64,000 bases of DNA from Medakamo hakoo (taxonomy: Eukaryota; Chlorophyta; Trebouxiophyceae; Coccomyxaceae). The notes below the pieces were generated by a model. That model was not told where the DNA came from. It was given only the letters and a program-made list of their open reading frames with translations, and searched no databases. The position numbers and the translations under genes are program-made. The stretch lies in contig CP089463.1 in assembly GCA_026636295.1 (NCBI GenBank), positions 806,001 to 870,000 on the forward strand. Direction: 5' to 3'. This document shows, one piece after another, positions 55,201 through 64,000 of this stretch; position 1 is the stretch's first letter, and each line of letters starts with the position of its first letter.

Positions 55201-58200
55201 AGGCGAGCTGCCGCCGCCGCCGTCCTCCCTGTCTGGCGGGCGGTGGCGGTTGCAGGTCACCGTCCCCGGCGCGGAACTGGAAGAGGTCGTGCCGGGCGCC
55301 CGCCTGCTCCGCCGCGCCGCCGCCCTGGCCCCACCGGACGCGTACGAAGCCGCCAAAGCCGCCTTCCTGGCCCGCCTGGCCGACGCGGCGCAGGCGGCGG
55401 CGGGCCTGGCCGCCCAAGTCGAGGGCGCGGCGCGCAAGGCCGGGTTGGGCCTGCCAGCCGCGCCCTCGCCGCCGCCGCCCGCGTCCGCCCCGCCGCCCCC
55501 GCTCCCGGGCCTCCAAGACTTGCGCGGCGGGTGGGCGGGGACCATCCAAGCCTACGGCGGCGGTTCGGGCGCCACCGCGGCCGACTTCAACCTGCGCGGC
55601 GCCAACTGGCGGTGGGGCGACGCCGCGGCCGGCCCGCTGGACGCGGTCGCCCTGGTCGGCAGCGCGCACTCGGCCGAGGGCGTGCGCCTGGAGGAGGCGT
55701 CGCTGCGGGCCGGGTCCGCCACCCTCCTCGTCCGGGGCACGCTCCTGGGCGCCGCCCAGGACGCCCGGATCCTGCTGGCCGACTTCCCCATCGCCACGCT
55801 GACGCCCCTGCTGCGGGCGGCGTTCCCGCTGCTGCGCCACGCCGCGCCCGTGGGGTTGGGCGACGCCGCGGGCGGGGGTGGGCCCTCGTCCATTTTCGGC
55901 GCGCTCGCCGGGTTTGGCGCCGGCGGCCTGCTCTCGTCGTCGTCGGCGGCGGCCGCGGCGTCCGCCACCGCCCCTGGGCCGCTGGCCTCCTTCTTGGCGG
56001 GCCTGGCCGCCACCCTGCCGTCCTGGGTGCGCCTGCCGGCCCTGCTGGGCGGCTCCGCGGCCGCGGAGGAGGGCGGCGAGGCCGGTGGTGCGGGCGCGAC
56101 GCCCGCCAGCGCGGCTGCGGCCGCCGCCGCGCTCGCCGCCTCGCCCGTAGACGGGCTGCTCTACCTGCGCGGCACGGTGCGCGGGTCGGCCGAATCGCCC
56201 ACGGGCGAGGTCGCGCTGCGCCTGTACGACGGCGCCCTGGGCGCCACACGCCTGGCCCGGGCAGAGGCGGCCGCGGCCTTGGCGCCCGACCAGCGCCTGG
56301 GCTTTGCTTGTGTTTTAGAACCCGCCGCGCCGTCGTCGTCCAACTCCGCCGCCGCCTCCTCCGCCAGCAGCAGCGCGGGCCATTTCCGGGCGTCGGGATC
56401 CGTGCCGCTGCGCCCCGTTCCCGGCGGCCCCGCCGTGGCCGTGCCGCCGCCGCCAGCCTTGCCCAGTGCGGTGGAGGCTGCAAAGGCAGAGGGTAAAAGC
56501 GACAAGCGCGGCACGGCGGCCGAGCCGTCCATCTCCACGGCCACCCCACTCATGCTCCCGCCCGACGCGGTGCGGGTGGACGTGTCTGTCCGCGACGGCG
56601 GCGTCACGCTCGTCGCGGGTTTAGCGCCGGGCGTGCGGTGGCTGGGCGGGTCGGCGGACATGGCGGCGTCCGTGAGGGGTCCCGCCGCCTCTCCAGTCGT
56701 CGCGGCGCGCGCGCGCGTCGCCCGCGGCGGCCTGGCCCTCCCCTGGCTCAAAGCGCCCGCCACCGGGCTGACGGCCGACGTCCGGGTCCAGGGCGGCGTC
56801 CTGGCCGTGCACGCGCTGGACGCGCGCGTCGGCCGGCGCGGCAGCGTGGCGGTCAAGGGCGCGCTGCCGCTGAGTGTCGGCGGCGGCGGCCGCGCGTCGC
56901 CCGCCGCGGCGGCGGCGGCCGCAGAAGCCGCTGCTGCGGTCGGCTTGCCTGTGGATGCTGCGGCTGTGGCTGAGCCTGTGGCCGCGGCCGTGTCCGACGC
57001 GGTTGGAGGGGTGCCGCCGCCGCCGCCTCCGTCCCCCGCCCTGCCACCGACCGGCATTGCGGTCAACCTGGCCGCCCTGGACGTCCGCGCCCGCCCCTTC
57101 TACTCGGGAGTGCTGGACGCAGCCCTGACGGTGGGCCGGGCCGCGTCGTCTCCTGCCGTCGGCGGGTCCGTCCGCCTGTCGAAAGGCGTCCTGTCCCTGG
57201 TGCCGCCGGGCGAGTTGGAGGGCGAGGGTGGTGGTGGGGTGGGAGGGAGTGGTGGTGGCGGTCCGGCTGCGGCGGCCGACGGCCGGCCGCCCGCCCCGCC
57301 GACCACCCGCCCGCCTCCGGCTCCCGCCGGCCCGGGCATCAGTCTGCGAGGCCTGGAACTCACCCTGGGCCCGGACCTGCGCGGCGTCTACCCCTTTGTC
57401 GTGAACGTAGCGTTGGCGGGCCAGCTGGCCCTGAGCGGCGAGCTGGGCGGCGCGCCGCCCACCACCGCCGGCGCCGCGTTGCGCGTCCGCGGCGCCATCT
57501 CCCTGGACTCTGGCGAAGTCAACCTGCTGGCCACACAGCTCGTCCTGGACCGGGAGCACGCGAACCGCGTCCTGTTCGACGGCGGCCCCGCCCTCGACCC
57601 GACGCTCGACCTCGCGCTGCGCGGCGCGGGCGTGCGCGCGGCCGTGGCCGGCGTCCGCGCGTCTGGCTGGCGGTCTGGCCTGGTGCTGACGCCCATCGCG
57701 GGGCCCGCTGGGCCGGCGGGCGGCGTGGGCGGCGACGCGGCGGGGCGCGAGCTGGCCGCGCCCGACGCGGCCCGCCTGTTCGAGGCGGCGCTGGCGCGGG
57801 CGCTCGTCGCGGCCGACGGCCAGTCGCTCGCGCTGTCGTCGCTCGCCGCGTCGGCCGCGGCCGGCCTGCTGCCCCGCCTAGAGACGCAGGGCCGCCTGGG
57901 CGGGGCGCGGTGGAGGTTGGTGTCCGCGCCCGCCCTGCCCGGCCTGCTGTCGCTCGACCCGTCCGCCGCCGGCGGCTCGTCCCCGTCGTCGTCCGCGACG
58001 TCGGCCCTGCTGGAATCGCTGGCCCTGGGCACGGAGGTGGAGGTCCAGGTCGGCGCGTCGCTGCGCGCGGCGCTCGCGCGGCCCCTGCGCGACGGCGACG
58101 CGGGCGCGGGCGCGGCGTGCACGCTGACGTACGCGCTGACGAAGCGGCTGCGCGTGCAATTCGCGGTGGGTGGGCCGGCGGGGCCAGGGCCGAAGAGCTT

Positions 58201-58228
58201 GGTGCTCCAGTACTCGAGTGATGCGTGA
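49208..58228 (+). CDS. TIC236: TIC236/TamB-family plastid envelope protein
   Basis: Two exons, 49208-49373 and 49542-58228, phase 1, 2950 residues. Green-plant TIC236 (SSG4) is anchored in the inner chloroplast envelope and spans to the TOC channel. It descends from bacterial TamB, which couples the inner membrane to outer-membrane assembly. Visible parts are an Arg/Ser/Pro-rich start suited to a transit peptide and a membrane anchor at VGAAGLGAVTLALNLLLAP (about residue 210). The next block is AsmA-like. Between about residues 310 and 1000 there is a long Pro/Ala/Gly low-complexity stretch. A beta-rich TamB body of two-stranded repeats (GRVTGRALDFHFWG, SGTVRA, YLRGTVRGSAESPTGEV) follows, then the DUF490 C-terminus ending LTYALTKRLRVQFAV. 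The intron (168 nt) is in frame and stop-free. Confidence 0.85.
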   Translation: MHSRSTSHDRAGPSGRGTAPAPVPATATRLAALPPRAALRPGLSLSGRPGLRLGPGEWGASVGGTARVCWHGTAVFFLGPIRLPRTHDAARQCSPSHARPSPLNTRLYTQAEALTPGGLSAGESVTLPGALARPPAAHAPRLPPRRAPPRPRLNPAAGGGGGSGGNGGRRPPRPTALPEDSGDGGEDPDQQPPNPAAAAAAALAAAQERLRAALAAAAAAAAAAAASQSAAGRELAVALLAASRAAAARLALAWPARTAAVGAAGLGAVTLALNLLLAPHLSAACLPRLEAAASAATRRAVSLGRVRWLSPLGLVGLTPLASIGPVTIGPGPLERSSAAADALTVGLDPGRSLARRALAVRARAAGLAVDLVQLPNLSWCGYPDDMPTGPSARDFVPGLAKDDGAALPPGGEGGGGPPRPAAGGDPRPPPAEGPPPPPPPLAIDASVPPPPPPIFEVLYRPGGRRLPLFASLSAGLPGGPGGGGSGRGGSGQSGDEAPPPPADERGGDGPPPLPPRPPLRLDVAPAPEGKRSRRGRAKGEAPPPPPLPADLLPGASVFELAPPPEPPEAPEAPAPAPAPAPPDEEKVVAQASPLPPARPPPRSPQRRVPARETGGRRPRLRSPSPTPPPETAADAVAAAVAGEPRPPPADVAPPPPPPAAPAPGTARLQSGLARRERPLAAALAADAAARPRPPVLGAPVGARTPVEMPAVPPPPPPAAAPAYEGAPAVAAPQQPKKQRRPSLAASAAAAALGALPTESAWPPLVSARAWLGRIVAAGAPAQEAAAPAAEPEERVEVVEAAPSAAPASEAAIPPPVASSPRPVAPGFAIAPGVVVAPKDDDDVEPAPLDGFEVVEGGRSAGGPAPVVEAPAPPPAPSAPTPPAATPQPAPVTPSTPPPPITGLFTLSNAAVPSLVAAARGADVAPPVVAGPPPPSPPPSPSKRGAKGAAGARFRARVYAPLPAASDAPAVVLGVEEGGEEEVGEAEGAAAPAAADPSPSVAASVDISADADDDEEYGEEDEEGDVETIPTSPPRALTPPRAARPARGAAAIGSGPPTYEPGVDAGPPPGLLAQFFSSLAARLTPAVALSTVAASGATLRVHVLGEPLPRVVEGLDARMWLSGDGTSVTVDLAGDAHARPASCDRCTMPAGDEDEILRSLRPDARAAPVVRTEGGAVGAACGDATPPSSTPSPFLLEDPGVTRRRAAWARLQDGRQSRPDGGRLAVRAHCTDLLCANSPHPDLTITVRAHDFHLPNLERLLAIPVDGYAGRVDGDLAVRLHDEETWRFPHLSGRVTGRALDFHFWGAPDDCEGVDLDLVAEGDSIFLHGARGRYGAASLAVSGDAVIDDGSRAAPGGRFRLSATAAAPVEVNALRETLGLRPLPMPLAGAVTGSVHIGGPLAAPVYSGTVRAARPSETLAPLVEPSPAQTTLSSTPSAVGAYDRIPVSSASAVFEMDTATDTLTIHALRGSPVGGGWVSAAGRVWVAPQAESDPSAVRLDIEAGDLAADDLLRRYLPPAAASALLAAVGTPPPTSAASESPEKAAADQGPSLGRAAGKGTLVGSHAAAAVDATWAAPASGASGTVTLRPDVLEASLAAPALAGTATLHVVPPPLSAVKAATTQAAASALAAPDITGADVALDFKGLDILPLLGGKAADAGTVGGGGPGRTRLRLAGKATFSGGVVDGEEARPKRPPLATRPHRARPAPPALPHHPAPIFTGDLALEGLRLNQLALARSLVGSVAASARTLRVHARGTRPDELLDLELVAPNEDGVVLVAPASAAAAEEEEGKVDADADDAAARMARLAGPSRAAGVPLPPAGRPTGVGAAARGWDNQNTTTPTTPRQLNLGETAPPTGGARLALRCGRLAVSAAADAPGGGAPACADAALRGLALDELELASLRGRVDEAALSLDLGSALGRATLSVSGPRYSGLAGDALTAALRWEGDVVRLERAALAQPRSRYEVQGEYVLPPGAALPRSAADVAAAAAAGVGVANEGELPPPPSSLSGGRWRLQVTVPGAELEEVVPGARLLRRAAALAPPDAYEAAKAAFLARLADAAQAAAGLAAQVEGAARKAGLGLPAAPSPPPPASAPPPPLPGLQDLRGGWAGTIQAYGGGSGATAADFNLRGANWRWGDAAAGPLDAVALVGSAHSAEGVRLEEASLRAGSATLLVRGTLLGAAQDARILLADFPIATLTPLLRAAFPLLRHAAPVGLGDAAGGGGPSSIFGALAGFGAGGLLSSSSAAAAASATAPGPLASFLAGLAATLPSWVRLPALLGGSAAAEEGGEAGGAGATPASAAAAAAALAASPVDGLLYLRGTVRGSAESPTGEVALRLYDGALGATRLARAEAAAALAPDQRLGFACVLEPAAPSSSNSAAASSASSSAGHFRASGSVPLRPVPGGPAVAVPPPPALPSAVEAAKAEGKSDKRGTAAEPSISTATPLMLPPDAVRVDVSVRDGGVTLVAGLAPGVRWLGGSADMAASVRGPAASPVVAARARVARGGLALPWLKAPATGLTADVRVQGGVLAVHALDARVGRRGSVAVKGALPLSVGGGGRASPAAAAAAAEAAAAVGLPVDAAAVAEPVAAAVSDAVGGVPPPPPPSPALPPTGIAVNLAALDVRARPFYSGVLDAALTVGRAASSPAVGGSVRLSKGVLSLVPPGELEGEGGGGVGGSGGGGPAAAADGRPPAPPTTRPPPAPAGPGISLRGLELTLGPDLRGVYPFVVNVALAGQLALSGELGGAPPTTAGAALRVRGAISLDSGEVNLLATQLVLDREHANRVLFDGGPALDPTLDLALRGAGVRAAVAGVRASGWRSGLVLTPIAGPAGPAGGVGGDAAGRELAAPDAARLFEAALARALVAADGQSLALSSLAASAAAGLLPRLETQGRLGGARWRLVSAPALPGLLSLDPSAAGGSSPSSSATSALLESLALGTEVEVQVGASLRAALARPLRDGDAGAGAACTLTYALTKRLRVQFAVGGPAGPGPKSLVLQYSSDA

Positions 58229-58417
58229 GTCAGAGGGCGTGGGAGGGGGTCGAGGAGAGAAAAACAAAGAGGGGGGGGGGGTGGCACCGCCATCGGGGAT
58301 GGGGCGCAGAGAGGGAGCCAGGTTGGGTTTTTAGTTTTTTCATTGCGTGTGCGTTGTCCTGTCCACACACACACGCGCGGGGGCCTCACCCTCCCGTTGC
58401 GCACAGGCCCTCCCCCC

Positions 58418-60524
58418 TCAGTCGCCCTCCTCCTCCTCGCCCCCACTCCCTCCCCCGCCGCCGCCGCCACCGCCCCGCGGCGGCGGCACCCGCTTCATGA
58501 GCGGGAATGCGATCACGTCCCGGATCGACGGGCTGTCCGTCAGCAGCATGGCCAGGCGGTCGAGGCCGATGCCCAGGCCGCCGGTGGGCGGCAGCCCGTA
58601 CTCCAGCGCCGCCACAAAGTCGGTGTCCACCTCGACAGGGTACTGGTCCGGGTCGTCGTCCTTGGCGGCGGCGCCGGCCGGGCGGGCCGCCGCGGCGGCC
58701 GCGGCCGCGGCCGCGTGCCGCGCGACCTGGGCCTCCAGCCGCGCGCGCTGGTCGACCGGGTCCGTCGCTTCCGAGTACGCGTTGGCCAGTTCCCGGCCCG
58801 CGACGAACAGTTCAAAGCGTTCGGCCGCGCCGGGCGTGGACCGGTGCGGCTTGGCCAGGGGCGACAGGGACGCCGGGTGGTCGAGGACAAAGGTGGGGGA
58901 CAGGAGCGTCGGCTCGACCAGCTCCTCAAACAGCGCGTTGAGGGCGTGGCCGGGCGTCGGGGCGGACGCCGCGGCGGTGGGAGGCGCGCCCGCCGCTTGC
59001 AGGGCTGCGGCAGCCGTGGACCGGGCGGCGTCCAGGTCGGCGTCCGGCCCAAAGGCGGCCGCCGGGTCCGGGAGCCCAGTCACCTCGCCCACCAGGTCGG
59101 CCATGGTCGCGCGCCGAAAGGGCGGGCCGAAATCGATGGCGTCGCCCTGGTAGGTGACGGCCGTGCCGCCCGTCACCGCGCGCGCCGCCTCCCGGATCAG
59201 GGCCTCCGCCAAGTCCATCATGTCGCCGTAGTCGGCGTACGCTTGGTACGCTTCCACCGCCGTGAACTCCGGGTTGTGCCGCGTCGAGATGCCCTCGTTG
59301 CGAAACACGCGGCCGATCTCAAACACGCGTTCAAAGCCTCCCACGACCAGGCGTTTCAGGTGGAGCTCGGGCGCGATGCGCAGGGCGTACGGCTGGCCCA
59401 GGGCGTTGTGGAAGGTCGTGAAAGGCCGGGCGTCCGCCCCGCCCGCCGCCGCTTCCAGCACGGGCGTCTCCACCTCCAAAAACCCGCGCCCTTCCAGCTC
59501 GCGCCGGATGGCGGCCGTCATGCGGGCGCGCGCCACCAGGGCGGCCCGCGCGTCCGGGTTGACGATCAGGTCCACGTACCGCTGGCGGTACCGCTTCTCC
59601 ACGTCGGCCAGGCCGTGCCACTTGTCGGGCAGCGGGCGCAGCGCCTTGGTGAGGACGGTCACCGCGTCGGCCGCGACAGACAGCTCCCCCTTTTCGGTGC
59701 GGCGCACGCCGCCCGTCGCGCCCACGATGTCGCCCACGTCCACCAGGGCTTTGACGTCAGCAAAGGCGCCGGGGCGGGTCGCGTCCAACGCCGCCCGGTC
59801 GACGTACAGCTGGACGGAGCCCGACCCGTCGGCCAGCTTGATGAAGGCGAGCTTGCCCATGACCCGGCGCGCCATGACGCGGCCCGCGACGGAGACGGGC
59901 GCGCCCAGCTCCGCCACGCCGCCCGGTTCCAAGCCTGCGTGTTCTTCGGCCAGCGCCGCAGCGGTGTGCGTGCGGGCAAAGCTGTACGCGTACGGCTCCT
60001 GGCCCGCCTCGCGCAGGCTGGCGGCCTTGGTCGTGCGCAGGTCGATCACGTCCGCCTCCGACGACGACGACGGCGGCGGCGGCGGGGAGGAGGCGGCCGC
60101 GGCTTTTTTGGGGCCTGCGCTGCCGCCTTTCTTGGGCCCGCCGCCAGCTGCCTTGGCTTCCTTGGTGACGGCGGGCGCGTCGCTGTTGGTTTTGGTGTGG
60201 GGAAGGGTGGATGCGAGGGGGGTCGGTGTGAGTGGTTTTTGTGGTGGCTAGCTCCTGCGCATGGGGGGGGGGTCGACACGATGCACGCACGGCCCTGTGC
60301 ACGGATGCCTGCTCCTCCCCCATCAGTCAGCTCCAAACGCACGATCCGGCAGCCGCTTTGGTGGTGATGGCGGAGCGACCCGGCGCCGGCGCGGGGGAGG
60401 GTGCGGACGCGGCCGAGCCGTCGCCGCTCTGACGCCCGCCGGCGCTCGCTGCTTGCCTGGCCAGGCGCCGGGCGGCCGGGGCCAGGCGGCCGCCGGCCAG
60501 GCTCCGGCCCAGAAGGGACTGCAT
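58418..60524 (-). CDS. LysRS: Lysyl-tRNA synthetase, class II, probably organellar
   Basis: Two exons, 60343-60524 and 58418-60182, phase 2, 648 residues. It charges tRNA-Lys. Exon 1 encodes a basic, acid-free leader ([12 protein letters not shown], then [12 protein letters not shown]) that reads as a mitochondrial or dual plastid/mitochondrial presequence. A Lys/Ala/Pro linker follows, then the OB-fold ([26 protein letters not shown]). Next is the class II core: motif 1 around [12 protein letters not shown], motif 2 [20 protein letters not shown] (about 348-368), [12 protein letters not shown], and motif 3 [13 protein letters not shown] (about 601-612). An Ala-rich insertion (58680-58735) sits before the last block, and the tail is a Gly/Glu run. 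In most LysRS the block after motif 2 reads T-ME-Y-AYADY; here it is [12 protein letters not shown]. Convergent with TIC236 (189 bp). Confidence 0.93.
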
Positions 60525-60819
60525 GCAGGTGAGAAAAGGCGTGGAGGAGAGAGGGCGGGTGCGTCGGGACGGTGTGCCGTGCGAATGTGGTGGCGTGCGA
60601 GCCAGTGCGTCGGCCTGCACTGGGGAACCCGCCACTGGCCTCTCCACCCTCCACCTCCATCCTTTTCACCGCCGGATCACTCTTTGTTTTTGTTGCTACA
60701 CTCTCTCTCCAGGTGGGGGGGGACGAATCCGCTCTCTCTCTCCCTCCCTCTGTCCCTCCCTCTCTCCCTGTCTCTCTCGCGCGCGCCGCGGCGGCGCGCG
60801 CTCTTCCACAACAACCGCC
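60525..60819. promoter_or_regulatory. LysRS upstream / sigma-factor 3' region
   Basis: 295 bp between two minus-strand genes, with a CTCTCTCTCCCTCCCTC run at about 60735-60780. It should hold the LysRS promoter and the sigma-factor 3' UTR. No coding sequence seen. Confidence 0.45.
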
Positions 60820-63799
60820 TCAATACACCTCGGGGCCCGCCTCCACGCCAGGCGGCGCAATCAGCGCCGCGACCTCATCAGCCGCGGCCACGCCGCCCGC
60901 GTCCGCGGCGCTCACCAGCTCCGCCGCGTCCTTCACGCCCGCCGCCCGCAGCGGGTCGCGCAGCCGCCGCAGGCCGGCGTCCTCGATCTGGCGGATGCGC
61001 TCCGTCGTCACGCCGTACGCGGTCGAAATGTCCAGCAGCGTCATGGTGCGCCCGCCGGGGGCGGCCAGGCCGTAGCGCAGGCGCAGGACGTTGCGCTCGC
61101 GGGGTGGCAGGGACGCCAGCACGGCGTCCAGGCGCTGGCGCAGGACGCCGTGCGTGCGCAAGGCCGCGGCGCGGGCGGCGGCGCCATCGCTGTTTTCGTC
61201 GCCGCGCCCGGCGCCGAGGCCCATGGGTTCGTCGCCCGGGCCGCCGCCCGGCCCCGTCGCCCCGCCGTCCAGCACGTCCGTCGGCGCGGACGACACCAGG
61301 CTCTCGTTCATGGGGTCGGCCGTCGTGTCGGCGGCGGAGCCGGAGCCGGAGCCGGCCGACCCGCCGCCCGACGCCGCGCCGAGGCCAGCGTCCGCGCCCG
61401 TGCCCGACGTCGGCGCGTCCAGGGACCGGGTCGTGCGGGCGGCGGCCAGGTAGCTGACCACCTTGTCGACGGGCAGGCCCACGGCTTCGGCCAGGGCGGC
61501 GTGCAGGGCGTCCTGCGACTCAAAGACGGTCGAGCCCAGGGCCTTGGCCGCGCGCCGCAGCTTGGACACGGCGTCGACGACGTGGACGGGCAGGCGCACG
61601 ACCCGGGACTGGTCGGACAGCCCGCGCGTGATGGCCTGGCGCACCCACCACATGGCGTACGTGGAAAACTTGAAGCCGCGGTCGGCGTCGTACTTGCCAA
61701 TGGCGCGGGTGAGGCCCGCGACGCCCTCCGCGATCAGGTCGGCCAGTTCCAGGCCCAGGTTGGTGTACCGCTTGGCCGTGTGGATGACCAGGCGCAGGTT
61801 GAACTGGACCATGAGGTCCTGGGCGACCTGGCGGTTGGCCAGGAGCAGGCGCAGGTGGGCGGAGGAGCGCAGGCCCAGGGAGGAGACGACTTCGCCGACC
61901 GTGGGCGCGCGGCCCAGGCGCGCGGAGAGCCGGTCGCCGGCCGCGGCGGCCGCGACGCCCTTGCGCACGATCTGCGACAGGCGGGTCTCCGCTTCGCGGG
62001 TGAGCAGGCCGGTGTGGCCCAGCATGACGAAGAGGCCGGACACCGGGTCGGCCGCAGCCGTGGCCGCGGGCTGGCCCATGAAACTGTCGGCGCCGGCCGA
62101 GGGCGCGAGCGGCCTGGCGGCGGCCGCGCCGCCCTCGGCCTCGTCGCCCGCCGCGGCTTTCTTGCCCGCCTTCGTCGCCGCAGCAGCAGCAGGAGCAGGA
62201 CCAGCACCACCAGCAGCAGCAGCACCGGCCACGGGCGGCGGGCCCGTCGCGGGCGGCGGCGCGCCCGGCACGACGGACGCGAGGGCAGACCGCGCTTTCA
62301 CAACGTTGCGCCCGCTGCGCATGCGGTCGTCCAGCGCAATCATGACGCGCAGGTCCTCCGCCTCCGCCGTGTCGGCGAGCTCTGGCGGGATGGGCGTGGA
62401 CAGGGCGGCGGACCGCTGGGCGAGCGGGCCCAGCACGCCCGCGACGGCGGCGGCTTCGCCGTCGTCCAGGCCAAAGCGGGCGACGGCCCCCCTTCCAGCA
62501 GGCGGGGACGGCCTGGTCAGCGGCCCGGGCGGCGGCGCCTTGTTGCCAGACGCCGAGCCGCGCGGCCGGCCGCGGCCCGGCCGAGTCGACGGCGCGGGCG
62601 GCGGGTCGTCGGCGGACGCGGCGGGCGGCGGCGGCGGCCGGGCCGGCGGCGGGCGCGACCGCCGCAGCTGGGCGGCGGGGCGGCCCGGCGCCTGGCGGGT
62701 CGGAGGGGAAAGCGCCCCGCCCGGGGCGGCCCGCGCGGGCGGCCGGTCCGGCCCGGCCGCGGCCTTGGCCGCCGTCGCGCCCCCCTTGGAGGGTCCACCG
62801 TCCTTCCCGCCTGCCTTGGGCCGGCCGCGGCGAGGGGTGGCAGGCCGGCCGGCGTCGGTCGGCGCAGATACAGCCGCGCCGCGCGGCGACGTGGCCGCGG
62901 CGTGCCGCGTGCGAGGTTGGGGGGCAGCCGTCGCCTCGCCGCCAGGAGCCGTCCTCCGGCCGCGGCGGGGCTTGGTGCTACTCGGCGGCGGTGCGGCGGC
63001 CGCGCTGGTGCTGGGGCCGGATGCGGCGTCCTGTGGGTGGGTGGGAGGGAGGCGGGAAAGAGGGTGAGCGAGCAATTGGGAGAGCGGGTCGGGCAAACTG
63101 CCGCGGGCGTGGAAGCGGAGGCGCGAGCGGGCGTGTGAGCCCATCCGGGACGGTCGTCCCCTGCCAGGCTGTCCTCCACGGCCCGGACGATCCACAGGGA
63201 GGGAACGGCGGGTGCCGGACGCCAGGAACCGAGCGCGCGGGCGCGACGGAAAGCCGCGACGGAAAGCCACGGCCTTTGCTTCCGGCAGGGGCCAGGCACC
63301 GCGAACGGGCGCGCGGTTGCCCCGCAAATTGACCGGCAGCCGCGCCACACCTCTCCCTCCCTCCCGTACACACACACACACACACACACACGCCACGCAC
63401 CTGCAGGGACAGAGACCGTTCCAGCCGGGCGACGAGAGCGGCCGCGTCTGGCGCAGCAGCAGGAGCCTGACGCGCTGTCGAGGCTTCCCCCGTCGGCGCG
63501 GCACTCGCCGCTGCGGCAGCAGCTGCCGCGTTGGACGACCGCATGCCAGCGTGCGTGGACACGTCCCGCCGGGAGCCGGACGCCGACCCGCGGGCCGGCG
63601 GGTGGGGCGAGGACGGGCGGGGGTGGTGGTGGTGGTGGCCGGATGCGTCGGTCGACGCCGACGCGCCGCCGCCGCCGCCGGCGGGCGAGGAGGACGACGG
63701 CGTCGCGGCGGGCGGCCGACCTCGCAAACTGGACAGCCTGTACGGCGCGACTACCGCGCGCGGCGGGCGCGCGGCAGCCGGCCGGCCGGGCGGCTGCAT
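60820..63799 (-). CDS. SIG: Plastid RNA polymerase sigma-70 factor
   Basis: Two exons, 63401-63799 and 60820-63030, phase 0, 869 residues, long for the family. It directs the plastid-encoded bacterial-type RNA polymerase to promoters. The first 500 residues are a basic, Pro/Ala-rich plastid leader and low-complexity region. Region 1.2 begins DPVSGLFVMLGHTGLLTREAE. Region 2 includes NLRLVIHTAKRYTNLGLELADL and DADRGFKFSTYAMWWVRQAI (2.3-2.4, about residue 580-595). Region 3 runs from VVRLPVHVVDAVSKLRRAAK and is split by an acidic Gly/Ser insertion (61160-61400). Region 4 has LPPRERNVLRLRYGL and the helix-turn-helix DISTAYGVTTERIRQIE (about 772-810). Green algae usually have a single plastid sigma gene, and this may be it. 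A CA/GT repeat lies just inside the 5' splice site. Confidence 0.93.
63366..63391. repeat. (CA)n/(GT)n microsatellite in sigma-factor intron
   Basis: About 13 CA units on the plus strand. In the minus-strand transcript they read as a GU run beginning about 10 nt after the GTGCGT donor. Confidence 0.9.
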
Positions 63800-64000
63800 G
63801 GTTTGTCGCGAGTCTCTTGTCTCTCGCGGATAAGGAGAGTAACGTGCGGGCCAGGCCGACCGCGCTCTCGACCTCGGCACCCTCTCTGCCCCTCCCTCAC
63901 TCCCGTCCGCCTGCATCCATCCCAACTCTCGCCGCCACGCCCAACCGCGGCCGTCCAGGGACTCAAAGCAAAAAAAAAGAAAGGCCAGGCGCATAACACA
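63800..64000. promoter_or_regulatory. Sigma-factor upstream region to window end
   Basis: 201 bp with an A-run at 63970-63977 (T-run on the transcribed strand). Presumed promoter and 5' leader of the sigma gene; nothing else recognised. Confidence 0.4.

Noticed and set aside
1-64000. Transposons, LTR or virus-derived elements, toxin genes
   Set aside because: No integrase, reverse transcriptase, capsid or transposase motif and no terminal repeat pair was seen; the intergenic space is too small to hide one.

Overview
This is a 64 kb piece of a very GC-rich (about three quarters G+C by eye), gene-dense eukaryotic nuclear genome, almost certainly from a green alga. Pointers to the green lineage are a chloroplast sigma-70 factor, a TIC236/TamB-type plastid envelope protein, a vacuolar sorting receptor, an OSCA/CSC1 channel, a Shaker-type channel with a cyclic-nucleotide-binding domain and ankyrin repeats, and a cellulose synthase. 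Short GT-AG introns, several long genes with one or no intron, and intergenic gaps of 50-400 bp suggest a compact prasinophyte-like or trebouxiophyte-like alga; I cannot name the species. I saw no transposon, provirus, rRNA, convincing tRNA or CRISPR array.

Layout, left to right: RECQL4-type helicase (+, cut by the left edge), TTC7/NPG1-like TPR protein (-), membrane RING-H2 E3 ligase (+), VPS8 (+), FANCI (+), a six-exon cellulose synthase fused to a GH9 domain (-), EAF6 (+), vacuolar sorting receptor (-), an unassigned stretch, a 57-residue membrane ORF and mitochondrial-type uL14 (-), PDI-D/ERp29-like thioredoxin protein (+), UBE2T (+), organellar DnaJ-type zinc-finger protein (-), OSCA/CSC1 channel (-), ankyrin K+ channel (+), Rad60/NIP45-like SUMO-like protein (-), GCN1 (+), MTQ2/N6AMT1 methyltransferase (-), TIC236 (+), lysyl-tRNA synthetase (-), plastid sigma factor (-).

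Functional themes: genome maintenance (RECQL4, FANCI, its dedicated E2 UBE2T, Rad60-like protein, EAF6); endomembrane traffic (VPS8, VSR, PDI); translation and its control (GCN1, MTQ2, LysRS, uL14m); plastid function (TIC236, sigma factor). Most genes sit in head-to-head or tail-to-tail pairs sharing short intergenic regions.

The most unusual object is the cellulose synthase gene: a complete GT2 synthase with all catalytic motifs continues in one reading frame into a C-terminal GH9 cellulase fold whose catalytic Asp and Glu motifs are replaced, so it looks like a synthase tethered to a dead cellulase (or glucan-binding) domain. All gene models and splice sites were read by eye from GT/AG signals, phase and family similarity; none has transcript support here.
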